Below the pieces are notes generated by a model. It was given only the letters and a program-made list of their open reading frames with translations, had not been told where the DNA came from and searched no databases. A DNA stretch of 64,000 bases from Deferribacteres bacterium (lineage in GTDB: Bacteria; Zhuqueibacterota; Zhuqueibacteria; Zhuqueibacterales; Geothermadaptataceae). Shown here piece after piece: positions 35,342 to 45,253 of this stretch. The DNA is taken from positions 1 through 64,000 of the forward strand of contig JACKDF010000012.1 in assembly GCA_020633655.1 (NCBI GenBank), in the 5' to 3' direction. Positions within the stretch are counted from its first letter, which is position 1. Every line of letters begins with the position of its first letter. Both the position numbers and the translations under genes were made by a program.

Positions 35342-38300
35342 TTAGCCTTGTTTGTCGTTATGAGATTTTTCATCTTTTTGATACACCTTTGGCAATACGC
35401 CAAATTTTTCCCGAAACGCGTTCGAAAAATGCGAAGGGTTGCTAAATCCGACCTGATAGGCAATTTCCGTAATCCTGCCACCGTTTTGTTTTAGCAGTTG
35501 CGCAGCCCTTTTTAGACGTATGGCTCTTATAAATTCACCAGCACTGGAATCAGTAATATCGTGCAACTTGCGGTTAAGGTGTTGCCGGCTCATCGCCATT
35601 TTTTTAGCAAACTTCGTGACATTAAAATCAAAATCGTCTAAATGTTCTTCCACTATTTTGATAGCTTTATTGAGAATTTCTTCATCCATCGATGTCACAG
35701 TAATTTCCTGTGGTTTAACCACTAGTTGTCGATTGAATTTCTCCATAAGAAGCCGACGTTGCCTTAGCAAATTTTTCAGACGTGCCCGTAGCTCTTTGGC
35801 ATCGAAAGGTTTTGTTAAATAAACATCAGCCCCGGTTTCAAAACTTTCAATTTTTGTCTGAGCGTCTGCCTTCGCTGTGAGCAGAATAATCGGGATATGA
35901 CTGGTTCTATCATCAGTTTTCAATTTTCTGCAAAGATCGATGCCGTTCATCTTCGGCATCATTAAATCAATTACGAGGATGTCCGGACGGCAGGCCCTGG
36001 CCTTCTTCAAACCTTCAAAACCGTTTTCCGCCTCAACAATGTGATACTCCACTTCCAAATAACTACGGATATACCAACGGACATCTGGATTATCTTCTAC
36101 TACAAGCACCACAGGTCGATCCTTATTTGGTGCCGCGGAGTCAGCACAAATTTTCCGGGTATCAGGTGTAGTTGGCAAAGCTTTCTTAACTTTTTGTACC
36201 GTTTCATAATTTTCATGCCCATCCCCAACAATCCGACAGGTTTTTCGTTCTTCGTTCGTCATTAATTCATGGGGATTATTTGGTAGCCAGACCGTAAAAG
36301 TACTACCTACCCCTATTTCACTCTCCACATGAATTTCCCCTTTTTGCAAGTCAACTAATTCTTTCACCAACGTCAGTCCAATCCCCGAACCTTCGTGCTC
36401 ACGGGTCGTTGAACCATTTAATTGATAAAAGCGGTCGAAGATTTTCTCAGCCTCAGCCGCTGGTATGCCTTCGCCGGAATCCTTCACAATAATCTCGAAA
36501 CCGGGAACATGTTTTTTAAAGGAGCGCAGGGATACGCTGATTTTTCCGGTAGCCGGCGTAAATTTAAATGCATTGGAAAGCAGGTTTGAGACTATTTTTT
36601 CAAATTTATCACGGTCAATCCAAACCTTTTGCAGCAAAGGAGTAATAGACTGTTCCAATTCAATATTTTTCTGTTCCGCTGTACTAGCGAAGGATTGTGT
36701 CAGTCCACGCAATAAGAAACCTGCATCCATCCGGTATAAAGTGAGATGCATTTGTCGCGCTTCGAGGCGTGAAAGATCGAGCAACTGGTTTATGAGCTGT
36801 AACAATCTCTGAGCGTTGCGGTGCATCATAGTGAGATTTTGTTGATAAAAGCTGTTCGGGGCTTTGGAAAGCATGCGTTCCACTGGCCCGAGAATCAGTG
36901 TAAGTGGTGAGCGAAATTCGTGGGAGATATTGGCAAAAAAGCGGGTTTTCAGTTCATCCACCTCTCGCAGTTTTTGAGCTTCAAAACGCTGGTTTTGCAA
37001 CTCGTTGCGTATACGCTGGCGTTTCAGATCGTTTCTGCGCCACCAAATTACCGATAACACGAAAAGCAGGCTATAGGCAAAATACGCAGCCGTTGTACGA
37101 TATATTGGCGGTGTTATGGTCACCCGAATTGATGTGCCTTTTTCATCCCACACCTCATCATTATTGGCACCCAGAACACGGAACGTGTAATCGCCGGGAG
37201 CAAGATTCGTATAACTTGCCCGTCTCCGTGTACCGGAATACTGCCATTTCTCATCAAATCCTTCCATTTTATATTTGTATTTATTCTGTGTTGGATTCAC
37301 ATAATTCAGGGCGGCAAACTCAAAAGAGAAGACATTCTGTGAATGATTGAGCGTAATATGTTTTTTAAGGGTGATGATGGTATCCAATTGTGCTGAATTG
37401 TTCATGATTTGTAAAGCAGTTAACTGCACTGAGGGCGGATAGGGATTTTCCCGAATCACTTCTGGATAAAATGATAAAACACCCTCTTTCCAGGCTAATA
37501 GAATTTCATCATCATCCATCGTTACAAAGGTGTTGGGCACAAAACTCAAACTGGGCAGACCATCCTGTAAACCAAAAGTCTTCATTTTTTCAGTTGCGGG
37601 ATCAAATCGTGTTAGACCATTTCCAGTCGCCAACCACAATTTCGCATTTTTATCTTCAACAATACCCGTAATTTCATTGTTAGGTAAACCAGACTTTACC
37701 GTATAGGATTTAAACCGACGGCTTTTGATGTTCATTTTGTTTAAGCCGCCGGAGTTCGTACCTATCCAAAGGGTACTGTCATTAGTAAAAAGAAGTGAAT
37801 TGATATTGTTATCTGTTAAGCTGTTTTCAATTTGCGAGTCCTTTTTGAAATGAATGGCATGTCCAGTTTGTGGATCGAATTTGTTCAACCCCCCGGCCCA
37901 GGTACCGAGCCAGAAATTTCCATCGCCATCCAGTGCAATGTCTTTTATTTTGTAGCTGCTCAGGGAATTAGGATTCTCATCCTCAAAGATAAAGTGTGTA
38001 AATTTACCCGTTGCCACATCGAGCTTATGCAAACCACCCAATTGTTCCGTCTGCTGCTGTGTCGTTATCCAAATTGTCCTGTCCGGGTCCTCCCAGACTA
38101 AATTGACATCTCCCATTAAAAATCGATAGGCTTCCGAGTCCGTGGGATAGTAAGCTCTTCTTTTTTTTGTAAATAAATCAAATTGATGCAATCCACTGGC
38201 ACTGCCCAACCCACCGATCCACAAGTGATGCTCCGAATCGAAATACAAATAGATAATATAAGCAGTGGTATTATAAGATGTTTTGACCAGATGTGTTTTA

Positions 38301-39598
38301 ATAGTATTCGATTTACGGCGCCATTGCATTAGATGATCTTGATTGGTTCCAACCCAAACATCCTCCCCGATTCCTTTTGCCATGTGACTAATTTGTAGAT
38401 GTTTCGTCTTATTTTCGAATTGTGTGGTTTGAAATTTTTTATAGTCCGGGAAAAACAACAATATCCCTAATCCAGCTGTGCCACACCAAATATTATTCGA
38501 TGTGTCGACGAAGTAGCACATATGACTGGGCCAGTTTTCGACAATACTATTGTTTCTTTTATAATGTAATTCTTTTGCTTCTGCTTTCAGGTAATCATAT
38601 TCCCAGAATTTGTTAAATGAAGTAGTAAGTAATGTTTGCCAGGGGGTTTTAAAAAAACGATTTAACTGAGCAATGGAACCAAATAGTTTTCCATGCATCT
38701 GCCTTGATTCTTTTTTTTCGATATTGTATTGATAGACATAAAGTCCCCAACCGGAAAGATAAAGATTCAGACTGTCAATTTCCTGAATAGCTAAAAAAGA
38801 GTTCGCTGTGTCCTCTTCCAGTTCACAATTTAATGGTTCCTGTCTCACACAATCAGATTCGTAATCATACCTGAAAACGCCAGCAGCAGTGCCGATCCAG
38901 AAACGATTGAATGAATCACGATAAATTCGGAGGATATAATTACTCGTGAGATTTTTAAAGGATATACTTTCATGAGAAATCAGAAAATGCTCAAAACTCT
39001 GGTTCGTCTCATCCAGTCGGTTCAATCCATTTATAGTTCCGACCCAAATAGCACCGGTTTTATCTTCACCGATGGTTCGTACATAGCTGTTGCTCAAAGT
39101 TTTTTCATCAGCAGGATCATGTTGAAAGGCAATGAAATTATCTTTTACCGGATTATATAAATTCAGTCCTTCTATTGTTCCTACCCACATCCGACCATGT
39201 GAGTCGATAAAAACATCCCAAATGAAATTCGCACACAGACTGGAAGGATCTCCAGGTTCGTGATAGTATTTTTTAAATTCAAAGCCGTCATAACGATTCA
39301 GACCATTTTCAGTTCCAATCCAGATGAAACCAAGTGTGTCTTGTGTTACTGCATAAACTATGTCGGAAGAAAGTCCATCTTTTTGTGTCAGCCAAAGATT
39401 CGCATAGTCGTCCAGACCGGCGTGCAATTTTAGGGGAAGAATAAAAAGAAGATTAATACTGAGGAAAAATAAAAGAAAGAGATGACTGAAAAATTCATTC
39501 AAGCGGTTTTGAGAATTGATGCTGCGCTGCAAAATAAAATCCTTCCCAATCTGAATATTGACAGGGATGATTATAGAAATAAATTTACAATTATGCAA
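35342..39598 (-). CDS. Hybrid two-component system protein (beta-propeller/HK/REC/AraC)
   Basis: The 1418-residue one-protein signalling system has a signal anchor (about 35-60), a periplasmic sensor of two seven-bladed propellers built from Reg_prop repeats (for example FIWIGTENGLNRYDG, MWVGTIEGLNLY), a Y_Y_Y domain, a membrane helix (about 840), HisKA with FFANISHEFRSPLTL (phospho-His), HATPase (VKDSGEGIPA, GSGIGLTLV), a receiver (VVEDNPDVR, phospho-Asp in DILVIDLMMPKMNG) and an AraC helix-turn-helix (about 1310-1405). In Bacteroidota this type senses oligosaccharides. No glycan locus is next to it here. The start is uncertain: only non-ATG codons (TTG at 39598) precede the anchor. Confidence 0.92.
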   Translation of the reverse strand: MHNCKFISIIIPVNIQIGKDFILQRSINSQNRLNEFFSHLFLLFFLSINLLFILPLKLHAGLDDYANLWLTQKDGLSSDIVYAVTQDTLGFIWIGTENGLNRYDGFEFKKYYHEPGDPSSLCANFIWDVFIDSHGRMWVGTIEGLNLYNPVKDNFIAFQHDPADEKTLSNSYVRTIGEDKTGAIWVGTINGLNRLDETNQSFEHFLISHESISFKNLTSNYILRIYRDSFNRFWIGTAAGVFRYDYESDCVRQEPLNCELEEDTANSFLAIQEIDSLNLYLSGWGLYVYQYNIEKKESRQMHGKLFGSIAQLNRFFKTPWQTLLTTSFNKFWEYDYLKAEAKELHYKRNNSIVENWPSHMCYFVDTSNNIWCGTAGLGILLFFPDYKKFQTTQFENKTKHLQISHMAKGIGEDVWVGTNQDHLMQWRRKSNTIKTHLVKTSYNTTAYIIYLYFDSEHHLWIGGLGSASGLHQFDLFTKKRRAYYPTDSEAYRFLMGDVNLVWEDPDRTIWITTQQQTEQLGGLHKLDVATGKFTHFIFEDENPNSLSSYKIKDIALDGDGNFWLGTWAGGLNKFDPQTGHAIHFKKDSQIENSLTDNNINSLLFTNDSTLWIGTNSGGLNKMNIKSRRFKSYTVKSGLPNNEITGIVEDKNAKLWLATGNGLTRFDPATEKMKTFGLQDGLPSLSFVPNTFVTMDDDEILLAWKEGVLSFYPEVIRENPYPPSVQLTALQIMNNSAQLDTIITLKKHITLNHSQNVFSFEFAALNYVNPTQNKYKYKMEGFDEKWQYSGTRRRASYTNLAPGDYTFRVLGANNDEVWDEKGTSIRVTITPPIYRTTAAYFAYSLLFVLSVIWWRRNDLKRQRIRNELQNQRFEAQKLREVDELKTRFFANISHEFRSPLTLILGPVERMLSKAPNSFYQQNLTMMHRNAQRLLQLINQLLDLSRLEARQMHLTLYRMDAGFLLRGLTQSFASTAEQKNIELEQSITPLLQKVWIDRDKFEKIVSNLLSNAFKFTPATGKISVSLRSFKKHVPGFEIIVKDSGEGIPAAEAEKIFDRFYQLNGSTTREHEGSGIGLTLVKELVDLQKGEIHVESEIGVGSTFTVWLPNNPHELMTNEERKTCRIVGDGHENYETVQKVKKALPTTPDTRKICADSAAPNKDRPVVLVVEDNPDVRWYIRSYLEVEYHIVEAENGFEGLKKARACRPDILVIDLMMPKMNGIDLCRKLKTDDRTSHIPIILLTAKADAQTKIESFETGADVYLTKPFDAKELRARLKNLLRQRRLLMEKFNRQLVVKPQEITVTSMDEEILNKAIKIVEEHLDDFDFNVTKFAKKMAMSRQHLNRKLHDITDSSAGEFIRAIRLKRAAQLLKQNGGRITEIAYQVGFSNPSHFSNAFREKFGVLPKVYQKDEKSHNDKQG

Positions 39599-39741
39599 AT
39601 ATTTAGGTCATTCAATTTCAAAAAGAGATACTCGCATAGTGGTCCCGATATAAAGCAAAATAGGCAACATGATCAGCCACTTGTTTTCAAAATTTTTGTC
39701 TGAAAATATGAGTTCAAATTGGGAGCAGAACCAAAATTGGT

Positions 39742-41151
39742 TTAATAGCCTCTTTCCTCCAACTTTTTCCCCTGCTCCTGCTTGGACAATTGGATTAATT
39801 CCTTATTGCCAAATACTCGCTTCATCCCATTTTCAAGGTGTATCTCTTCATGAAACACATAGCTTGCGAACGGATAATGCGCTATTGCGTTGGCGACCAG
39901 CTCCTGCCCATTCGGCAGGTAATTCTCATTAATCCCTTTGGTTTTCATCATGTATCTTGCGTTCTCGCTTTTCAAGCGTACATGCAAAACAGAAACGGAC
40001 AATTGCAGACCAGTTAAATCAGCAGGACTATTCAATTTTACATTCCATTCACGCGTTTCCCCTTGCTTCAGGCGATTATCGCCAACCTTGCGGGCAGGAT
40101 TCCACAACCATTCCTGCCCAATGTGATATTTTTCCTCCTGCAAAACATGACCAGTCCCGTCATAAAGCCGCGCCCAAACGAGTAAAAATCGTTCGGGATC
40201 ACCGGTTGGCAGATAATGTCCGGAGCGTGCATTTGTTAATTCAACACGCACCTCAAAATCCACATTCGCCACTATATTTTGCGCTAAATACACCTTTGTT
40301 TCCAACCCTGATTCAAATCCACGCTGTATTAAACTATCATATCCGGCAAAACTTTTAGGCACGCCACCACCAACCCAGTGATGCATGTGAGAATCGCGAG
40401 TCGGCAAATCGGGATAGGTTATCGTCAATCGCCTGCGTTTGATTGGCATATGGCAGTCGACGCAATCCGATGTTCGCCCTGTTCGTTCCTGCAAATCCTT
40501 CCGGCCTTCCGCCAATTCGTCCACACTTTCAAACCAGCAAAGTAAATTTTTCGTTATTCCTTCCCCCTGCGGGTCATGACAACGCAAACAGGTTTGCCGT
40601 AAAAATGTTTTGTCTGTTTTTACCGGGTGTGGCGCTGAGGACGTCCCAAGCGCTCCGATAACATAACTTTCCCCAGTAATCTCATCCCGTCGAACATGAC
40701 AAGCTGCACAGGACACACCTTCTTGTTGGAATTGCGGATCAAATTCCGGATTTACTTCCGCAACAGGTTCTAAAACATTCTCATTTTTGATATGGGTTAC
40801 TATCGATTCACGTTGGTTTTGTACAGGTATATGACAATTGAGACAGAGCCATTTCGGTGAATCCGGTTTTGCCAATTCCGCCTGGAATTGAATGTCCTGT
40901 AACGCCGATGCATGGGTAGAAGCCTGCCATTCATCATAGATTTCTTTATGACACGTCTGGCATTCGAAGGCCTTCAGTGCATTTGCCTGGGCAAGTCGCT
41001 GCAGGTTTGGGATTGTAAATGCGTAACTTTGTGTCAAAGGATCAAAACGCTGCTCAAGCGACGTCAGTTTATCTTTTTTTAGAAGGATTAACGCCAGCAT
41101 GATGGCAAGGATGGCGATAATGGTCATCACAATATATATTCTTGAACGCAT
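39742..41151 (-). CDS. Membrane-anchored multiheme cytochrome c
   Basis: The 469-residue protein has an N-terminal membrane anchor (about 5-25) and five CxxCH heme-binding motifs: CQTCH, CLNCH, CAACH, CLRCH and CVDCH. The arrangement resembles cytochrome c554-like/NapC-linked cytochromes. The C-terminal third has a beta-sandwich with few cysteines. It should carry electrons in the periplasm. It is divergent from the sulfur-reductase operon about 690 bases away and could serve it, but that link is inference. Confidence 0.88.
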   Translation of the reverse strand: MRSRIYIVMTIIAILAIMLALILLKKDKLTSLEQRFDPLTQSYAFTIPNLQRLAQANALKAFECQTCHKEIYDEWQASTHASALQDIQFQAELAKPDSPKWLCLNCHIPVQNQRESIVTHIKNENVLEPVAEVNPEFDPQFQQEGVSCAACHVRRDEITGESYVIGALGTSSAPHPVKTDKTFLRQTCLRCHDPQGEGITKNLLCWFESVDELAEGRKDLQERTGRTSDCVDCHMPIKRRRLTITYPDLPTRDSHMHHWVGGGVPKSFAGYDSLIQRGFESGLETKVYLAQNIVANVDFEVRVELTNARSGHYLPTGDPERFLLVWARLYDGTGHVLQEEKYHIGQEWLWNPARKVGDNRLKQGETREWNVKLNSPADLTGLQLSVSVLHVRLKSENARYMMKTKGINENYLPNGQELVANAIAHYPFASYVFHEEIHLENGMKRVFGNKELIQLSKQEQGKKLEERGY

Positions 41152-41843
41152 AGTAACTCACTTTTCCAATCGTATTAAATCCAGCATAATCAGCCGCGAT
41201 CCACGGTTAATTCCTCATCCAAAGGGCTAATGTTAATGAATCTGGTTACAAAATGCCACCTGCAAATCCATGATAGGTTTATTGATTAAATGATTCGATC
41301 AGGGAAAATTCTAAAATGGTAATTGCAAGCTATGCGTGTAGTTGGCTATGGGCCAGGAGTATCCCCTGCCAAATCCTGGTGTTTATAAATCAATCAGGAA
41401 AAATTCAAAAACAATTATTTCTAATCTCCTCAACCACAACTCCACACCCCGCTTTTTATATTCTTACCAGCGCTTCCACATTATCAATTGAGAAATATTT
41501 AGGAATTGGCAATCGAAAAAATTGGCCTTTTCGCCTGAGGAGCTAGAGTAAAAATTGTAATAATAATGTCCAAAAAAGAACCAATTTCACCTGAAAACCA
41601 GCAACTTTCGCCTCATCAATTCGATCCTGAAAATTTTTCCCAAAATCAGCAATGAGGTGTTGCATTTTCTTAGAAACAAGAAGCTTTCCATGTATTTCAA
41701 GCGCTCAATAAAAATCATAAAAACCTGTAATATAATGTTTTATGACCAAGCCTGATATTTGGCCCGTTATTTGAGAATACTGTATTTTTAAATACAGAAA
41801 AATCAATACTACGACACCACGAGCTGCCAGGAGACTTGAGAAC
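41152..41843. other. Divergent intergenic region between cytochrome and MerR operon
   Basis: The 692 bases should hold the promoters for the cytochrome (-) and the sulfur operon (+). It contains a degenerate family A repeat (41336-41398). The segment just before MerR (41770-41830) is AT-rich and is the likely promoter, but I cannot identify a MerR dyad with confidence. No gene is supported. Confidence 0.4.
41336..41398 (+). repeat. Dispersed palindromic repeat family A, copy 4 (degenerate)
   Basis: ggccaggagtatcccctgcc followed by aaatcctggtgtttata-aatcaatcagg matches the right half of the copies at 31872 and 55989. The left outer arm has decayed. Confidence 0.6.
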
Positions 41844-42290
41844 ATGGAAAGTACACGCTATAAAATTGGCGAAGTGTCGCGTAAACTGGATGTCGCAGTC
41901 GAAACCATTCGCATGTACGAACGCGAAGGGTTAATAGTTGTGGCTAAAACAGAGACTGGGCAACGCTATTATGATGATGAAGATCTCAAATGGTTAAATT
42001 GCATCCGTCGCTTGATCAAAGAACAAGGTTTGAACATTGAGGGTATCCGACGGTTACTTTCACTCATGCCATGCTGGAAAATCAGGCCATGTACGATTGC
42101 TCAACGTGAAAGTTGTCCCGCGTTCAATGGTGCTATTAAGCCATGCTGGATGCTAAAAGACAGTACACAGTGCCATTGTCAGGATATTGACTGCCGGGAT
42201 TGCGCCATTTATCGAAAAGCACATGAGTGCACAAACTTAAAAGAAATTTTACAACAATACTTGCAAATAGAACAACATCCCGTTGATTAA
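41844..42290 (+). CDS. MerR-family regulator with cysteine-rich C-terminus
   Basis: The 148-residue protein has a MerR winged helix-turn-helix (YKIGEVSRKLDVAVETIRMYEREGL) and dimerisation helix, then a C-terminal cysteine-rich region with nine cysteines after residue 70 (for example PCWKIRPC, PCWMLKDSTQCHCQDIDCRDCAIY). That region could bind a metal or an iron-sulfur cluster and sense sulfur species or redox state. It lies 18 bases upstream of the PsrA-like gene, so it probably regulates the operon it heads. The ATG follows aggagac. Confidence 0.86.
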   Translation: MESTRYKIGEVSRKLDVAVETIRMYEREGLIVVAKTETGQRYYDDEDLKWLNCIRRLIKEQGLNIEGIRRLLSLMPCWKIRPCTIAQRESCPAFNGAIKPCWMLKDSTQCHCQDIDCRDCAIYRKAHECTNLKEILQQYLQIEQHPVD

Positions 42291-42308
42291 AAAGGTGAGG
42301 TTTTGATT

Positions 42309-44534
42309 ATGGGAAAAGCTTTTACAAGAAGAGATTTTATAAAAATCAGTGGATTGGGCCTGGGAGCTCTGAGTCTTGGCGCTGGTTTTTACAACAAATC
42401 TTCTGTCCCACAAATAAAACAAATTGCACAACAGGCCGGAGCATCAATTTCTGGAAATACGCCAACTCCGACTGTCTGTGAAATTTGCTTTTGGCAATGT
42501 GCTGGCTGGGTTCACACAAAAAATGGCGAACCCTGGAAAATTACGGGCAATGAAACAGACCCAAATTGCAATGGTCGACTTTGCCCCCGCGGTACTGGCG
42601 GTACCGGCGCGTATTTAGACGAAGACAGATTGCGTACCCCACTCATCCGCAAAGTCGTCGATGGCAAACAAACTTTTGTCGAAGCTGACTGGGATGAAGC
42701 ATTCACTTTTATTGCAGATAAAATGCATAAAATCGCAAAAGAGCACGGCCCTGAATGCATCGCTCTCTTCAGTCATGGCTCTGGTGGCGGTTTTTTCAAA
42801 CATGTACTGCGAGCTTTTGGTTCAAATAATATTACCGCTCCTTCTTATGCACAATGCCGTGGCCCGCGTGAAGAGGCCTACCTTCTCACATTTGGCGAAG
42901 GTGTTGGCTCTCCCGAACGCACCGACCTACGCGATGCAAAATGCATCGTTTTGATCGGCAGCCATCTTGGCGAAAACATGCACAATACACAAGTGCAGGA
43001 ATTTGCTGACGCTGTCGGACAGGGTGCTACCGTTATCACCGTCGATCCGCGATATTCAACCGCCGCATCAAAATCCAAATATTGGCTGCCAATCCGCCCG
43101 GGTACGGATATCGCTTTGCTTCTCTCCTGGATTCATGTCATCATCGAGGAAAAACTCTATGATGAAGAATATGTTGAAAAATATACGCATGGTTTTGAGG
43201 AGCTAAAAAATGAAGTCAAACAGTACACACCGGAATGGGCCTATCCTATCACAACGATTAAACCGCATGTGATTCGTGAAACTGCTCGCGAAATGGCACG
43301 GCACCGTCCATCGACTATCATCCATCCGGGTCGTCACGTTACCTGGTATGGCGATGATACACAGCGTTCCCGCGCAGGTGCAATTCTCAATGCTTTGCTT
43401 GGCAGCTGGGGTCGCCGTGGTGGTTTCTACTATGCAAATAAAGCTTCGGTACCAAAATATCATTACGAAAAATATCCCAAACCAAAGAAAACCTGGCGCG
43501 ATGCTTTTCCGGATGTATATCCCTTGGCAAACCTCGCTCTGGCGAATGGTATTTGCGATGCAACGATACCAACGGCAAAGAGAGATTGCTCCTTCAAGGG
43601 CTGGCTGGTTTATGGTACCAATCTGATCCACACCCTGCCCGAGCAGAAAAAGACCCTCGAAGCTATCCAAAACCTGGATTTGCTGGTGGCGGTCGATTTG
43701 ATGCCCTCAGAAATTACCGGATACGCAGATGTCGTCTTGCCTGAATGTTCGTATCTCGAACGTTACGATGATTTACGGGAGTTGCCGGGGCGCGTTCCAA
43801 CCATTGCCCTGCGTGCACCAGCTTTTGAGCCCAAATACAATTCCAAACCCGGTTGGTGGATTGCCCGCGAACTCGCTGTTAAACTCGGACTCGAGAAATA
43901 CTTCCCCTGGAAAACCATTGAAGAATATCTCGAAACACGCCTGAACGGCGTCGGATTAACCCTTGAAGAAATGCGTAAAAAAGGCGTGCATGAATTTGAA
44001 GACAGGCATCCGCTTTATTTCGAAGAGGGTATGGAGCCTCAATTTGATACACCGAGTGGCAAGATAGAGTTATGGTCGAATCTGCTGGCGAATTACGGAT
44101 TTGATCCAATTCCTCGCTATACTGCACACGAACAGCCACCGGAAGGCTACTACCGCCTCATCTATGGCCGCGCACCGACGCATACTTTTGCCCGTACAAC
44201 CAACAATCCGATCTTGACTGAATTGAAATCGGAAAATGAAGTCTGGGTAAACAAAAACGTGGCACGCCTGCATGGTTTGAATAATGGACAATACGTTGTT
44301 CTCACAAACCAGGATGGAGAGCGCAGCACAAAAATCAAAGTGAAAGTCACAGAAAGAATCCGCCATGATTGCGTTTATATGGTTCATGGATTCGGCCATA
44401 CCGACAAACGGTTACGCAAGGGTTATTTGCGTGGCGCTGATGATACAAAATTGATTTCAAGAGTCAAGGTTGATCCAATCATGGGTGGCACGGGAATGCG
44501 TGTGAACTTTGTCACTTTTGAACCTGCGGTTTAG
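42309..44534 (+). CDS. psrA: Molybdopterin reductase catalytic subunit, PsrA/PhsA type
   Basis: The 741-residue protein starts at the ATG at 42309, 9 bases after aaggtgagg. A twin-arginine signal (TRRDFIKISGLGLGALSLG) exports it folded. An N-terminal 4Fe-4S site (CEICFWQC ... CNGRLCPRG) is followed by the molybdo-bis-MGD domains. The probable Mo-ligand cysteine is in PSYAQCRGPREE. It belongs to the polysulfide/thiosulfate/tetrathionate reductase group of the DMSO reductase family. The neighbouring PsrB, PsrC and sulfur transporters favour a sulfur oxyanion or polysulfide substrate, but arsenate or another oxyanion is not excluded by sequence alone. Confidence 0.9.
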   Translation: MGKAFTRRDFIKISGLGLGALSLGAGFYNKSSVPQIKQIAQQAGASISGNTPTPTVCEICFWQCAGWVHTKNGEPWKITGNETDPNCNGRLCPRGTGGTGAYLDEDRLRTPLIRKVVDGKQTFVEADWDEAFTFIADKMHKIAKEHGPECIALFSHGSGGGFFKHVLRAFGSNNITAPSYAQCRGPREEAYLLTFGEGVGSPERTDLRDAKCIVLIGSHLGENMHNTQVQEFADAVGQGATVITVDPRYSTAASKSKYWLPIRPGTDIALLLSWIHVIIEEKLYDEEYVEKYTHGFEELKNEVKQYTPEWAYPITTIKPHVIRETAREMARHRPSTIIHPGRHVTWYGDDTQRSRAGAILNALLGSWGRRGGFYYANKASVPKYHYEKYPKPKKTWRDAFPDVYPLANLALANGICDATIPTAKRDCSFKGWLVYGTNLIHTLPEQKKTLEAIQNLDLLVAVDLMPSEITGYADVVLPECSYLERYDDLRELPGRVPTIALRAPAFEPKYNSKPGWWIARELAVKLGLEKYFPWKTIEEYLETRLNGVGLTLEEMRKKGVHEFEDRHPLYFEEGMEPQFDTPSGKIELWSNLLANYGFDPIPRYTAHEQPPEGYYRLIYGRAPTHTFARTTNNPILTELKSENEVWVNKNVARLHGLNNGQYVVLTNQDGERSTKIKVKVTERIRHDCVYMVHGFGHTDKRLRKGYLRGADDTKLISRVKVDPIMGGTGMRVNFVTFEPAV

Positions 44535-44562
44535 GGCAGGAAACGAGCCGTTGCTGTCAGAA

Positions 44563-44583
44563 CCGGCCATTTTGAGAGGCCGG
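44563..44583 (+). promoter_or_regulatory. Intra-operon hairpin between psrA and psrB
   Basis: ccggcc and ggccgg form a GC-rich stem around a 9-base loop without a T-run. It may set transcript stability or partial termination within the operon. Confidence 0.5.
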
Positions 44584-44622
44584 ATTACCACAACTGAATG
44601 CTAATATAAACTGGAGATAAAA

Positions 44623-45162
44623 ATGGCACGTTATGGAATGGTCATCGATACAAAGCGCTGCGTCGGTTGCGCCGATTGTGTCGTGGCGTGCAAGACAGAA
44701 AACAATGTTCCCGATGGATACTGTCGCGACTGGATTGTGGAGGATGTCCGCGGAAATTATCCGGAGCTACATATGGAAATTCGCAGTGAACGTTGCAACC
44801 ACTGTGAAAACGCACCATGTGTGCGTTGTTGCCCGACGGGTGCGAGTTACACTGACGAAGATTATGGCGTCGTCCTCGTTGATCACGATTTGTGCACCGG
44901 CTGCAAAGCCTGCATCGCCTCCTGTCCTTATGATGCGCGCTATGTTCATCCTGAAGGATATGTTGACAAATGCACTTTCTGCATGCATCGCGTGCGAGAA
45001 GGTTTGCAGCCAGCCTGTGTTGAAGTGTGCCCTACAAAATGCATGCATTTCGGCGATCTCGACGATCCCCACAGCGAAGTGAGCAAACTTATTCGTTCGC
45101 GCCCAAATCACGCATTGATTCCGGAAGCTGGAACAAAGCCGAAAATTTATTACCTGCTTTAA
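44623..45162 (+). CDS. psrB: 4Fe-4S dicluster electron-transfer subunit, PsrB type
   Basis: The 179-residue protein has four groups of ferredoxin cysteines: RCVGCADCVVACK, RCNHCENAPCVRCCP, LCTGCKACIASCPYDA, and KCTFC followed by ACVEVCP. It is expected to carry four clusters from the membrane subunit to PsrA and is exported with it. The ATG follows ctggagat. Length is typical. Confidence 0.94.
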   Translation: MARYGMVIDTKRCVGCADCVVACKTENNVPDGYCRDWIVEDVRGNYPELHMEIRSERCNHCENAPCVRCCPTGASYTDEDYGVVLVDHDLCTGCKACIASCPYDARYVHPEGYVDKCTFCMHRVREGLQPACVEVCPTKCMHFGDLDDPHSEVSKLIRSRPNHALIPEAGTKPKIYYLL

Positions 45163-45253
45163 AAAAGCCGGTTCAATTGAGGCAGACAAACTGTAGACAA
45201 GTTCAGAATTTGAAAATGAAAGCGTTAACAACTTCAAACTCATTGAGGTACAA

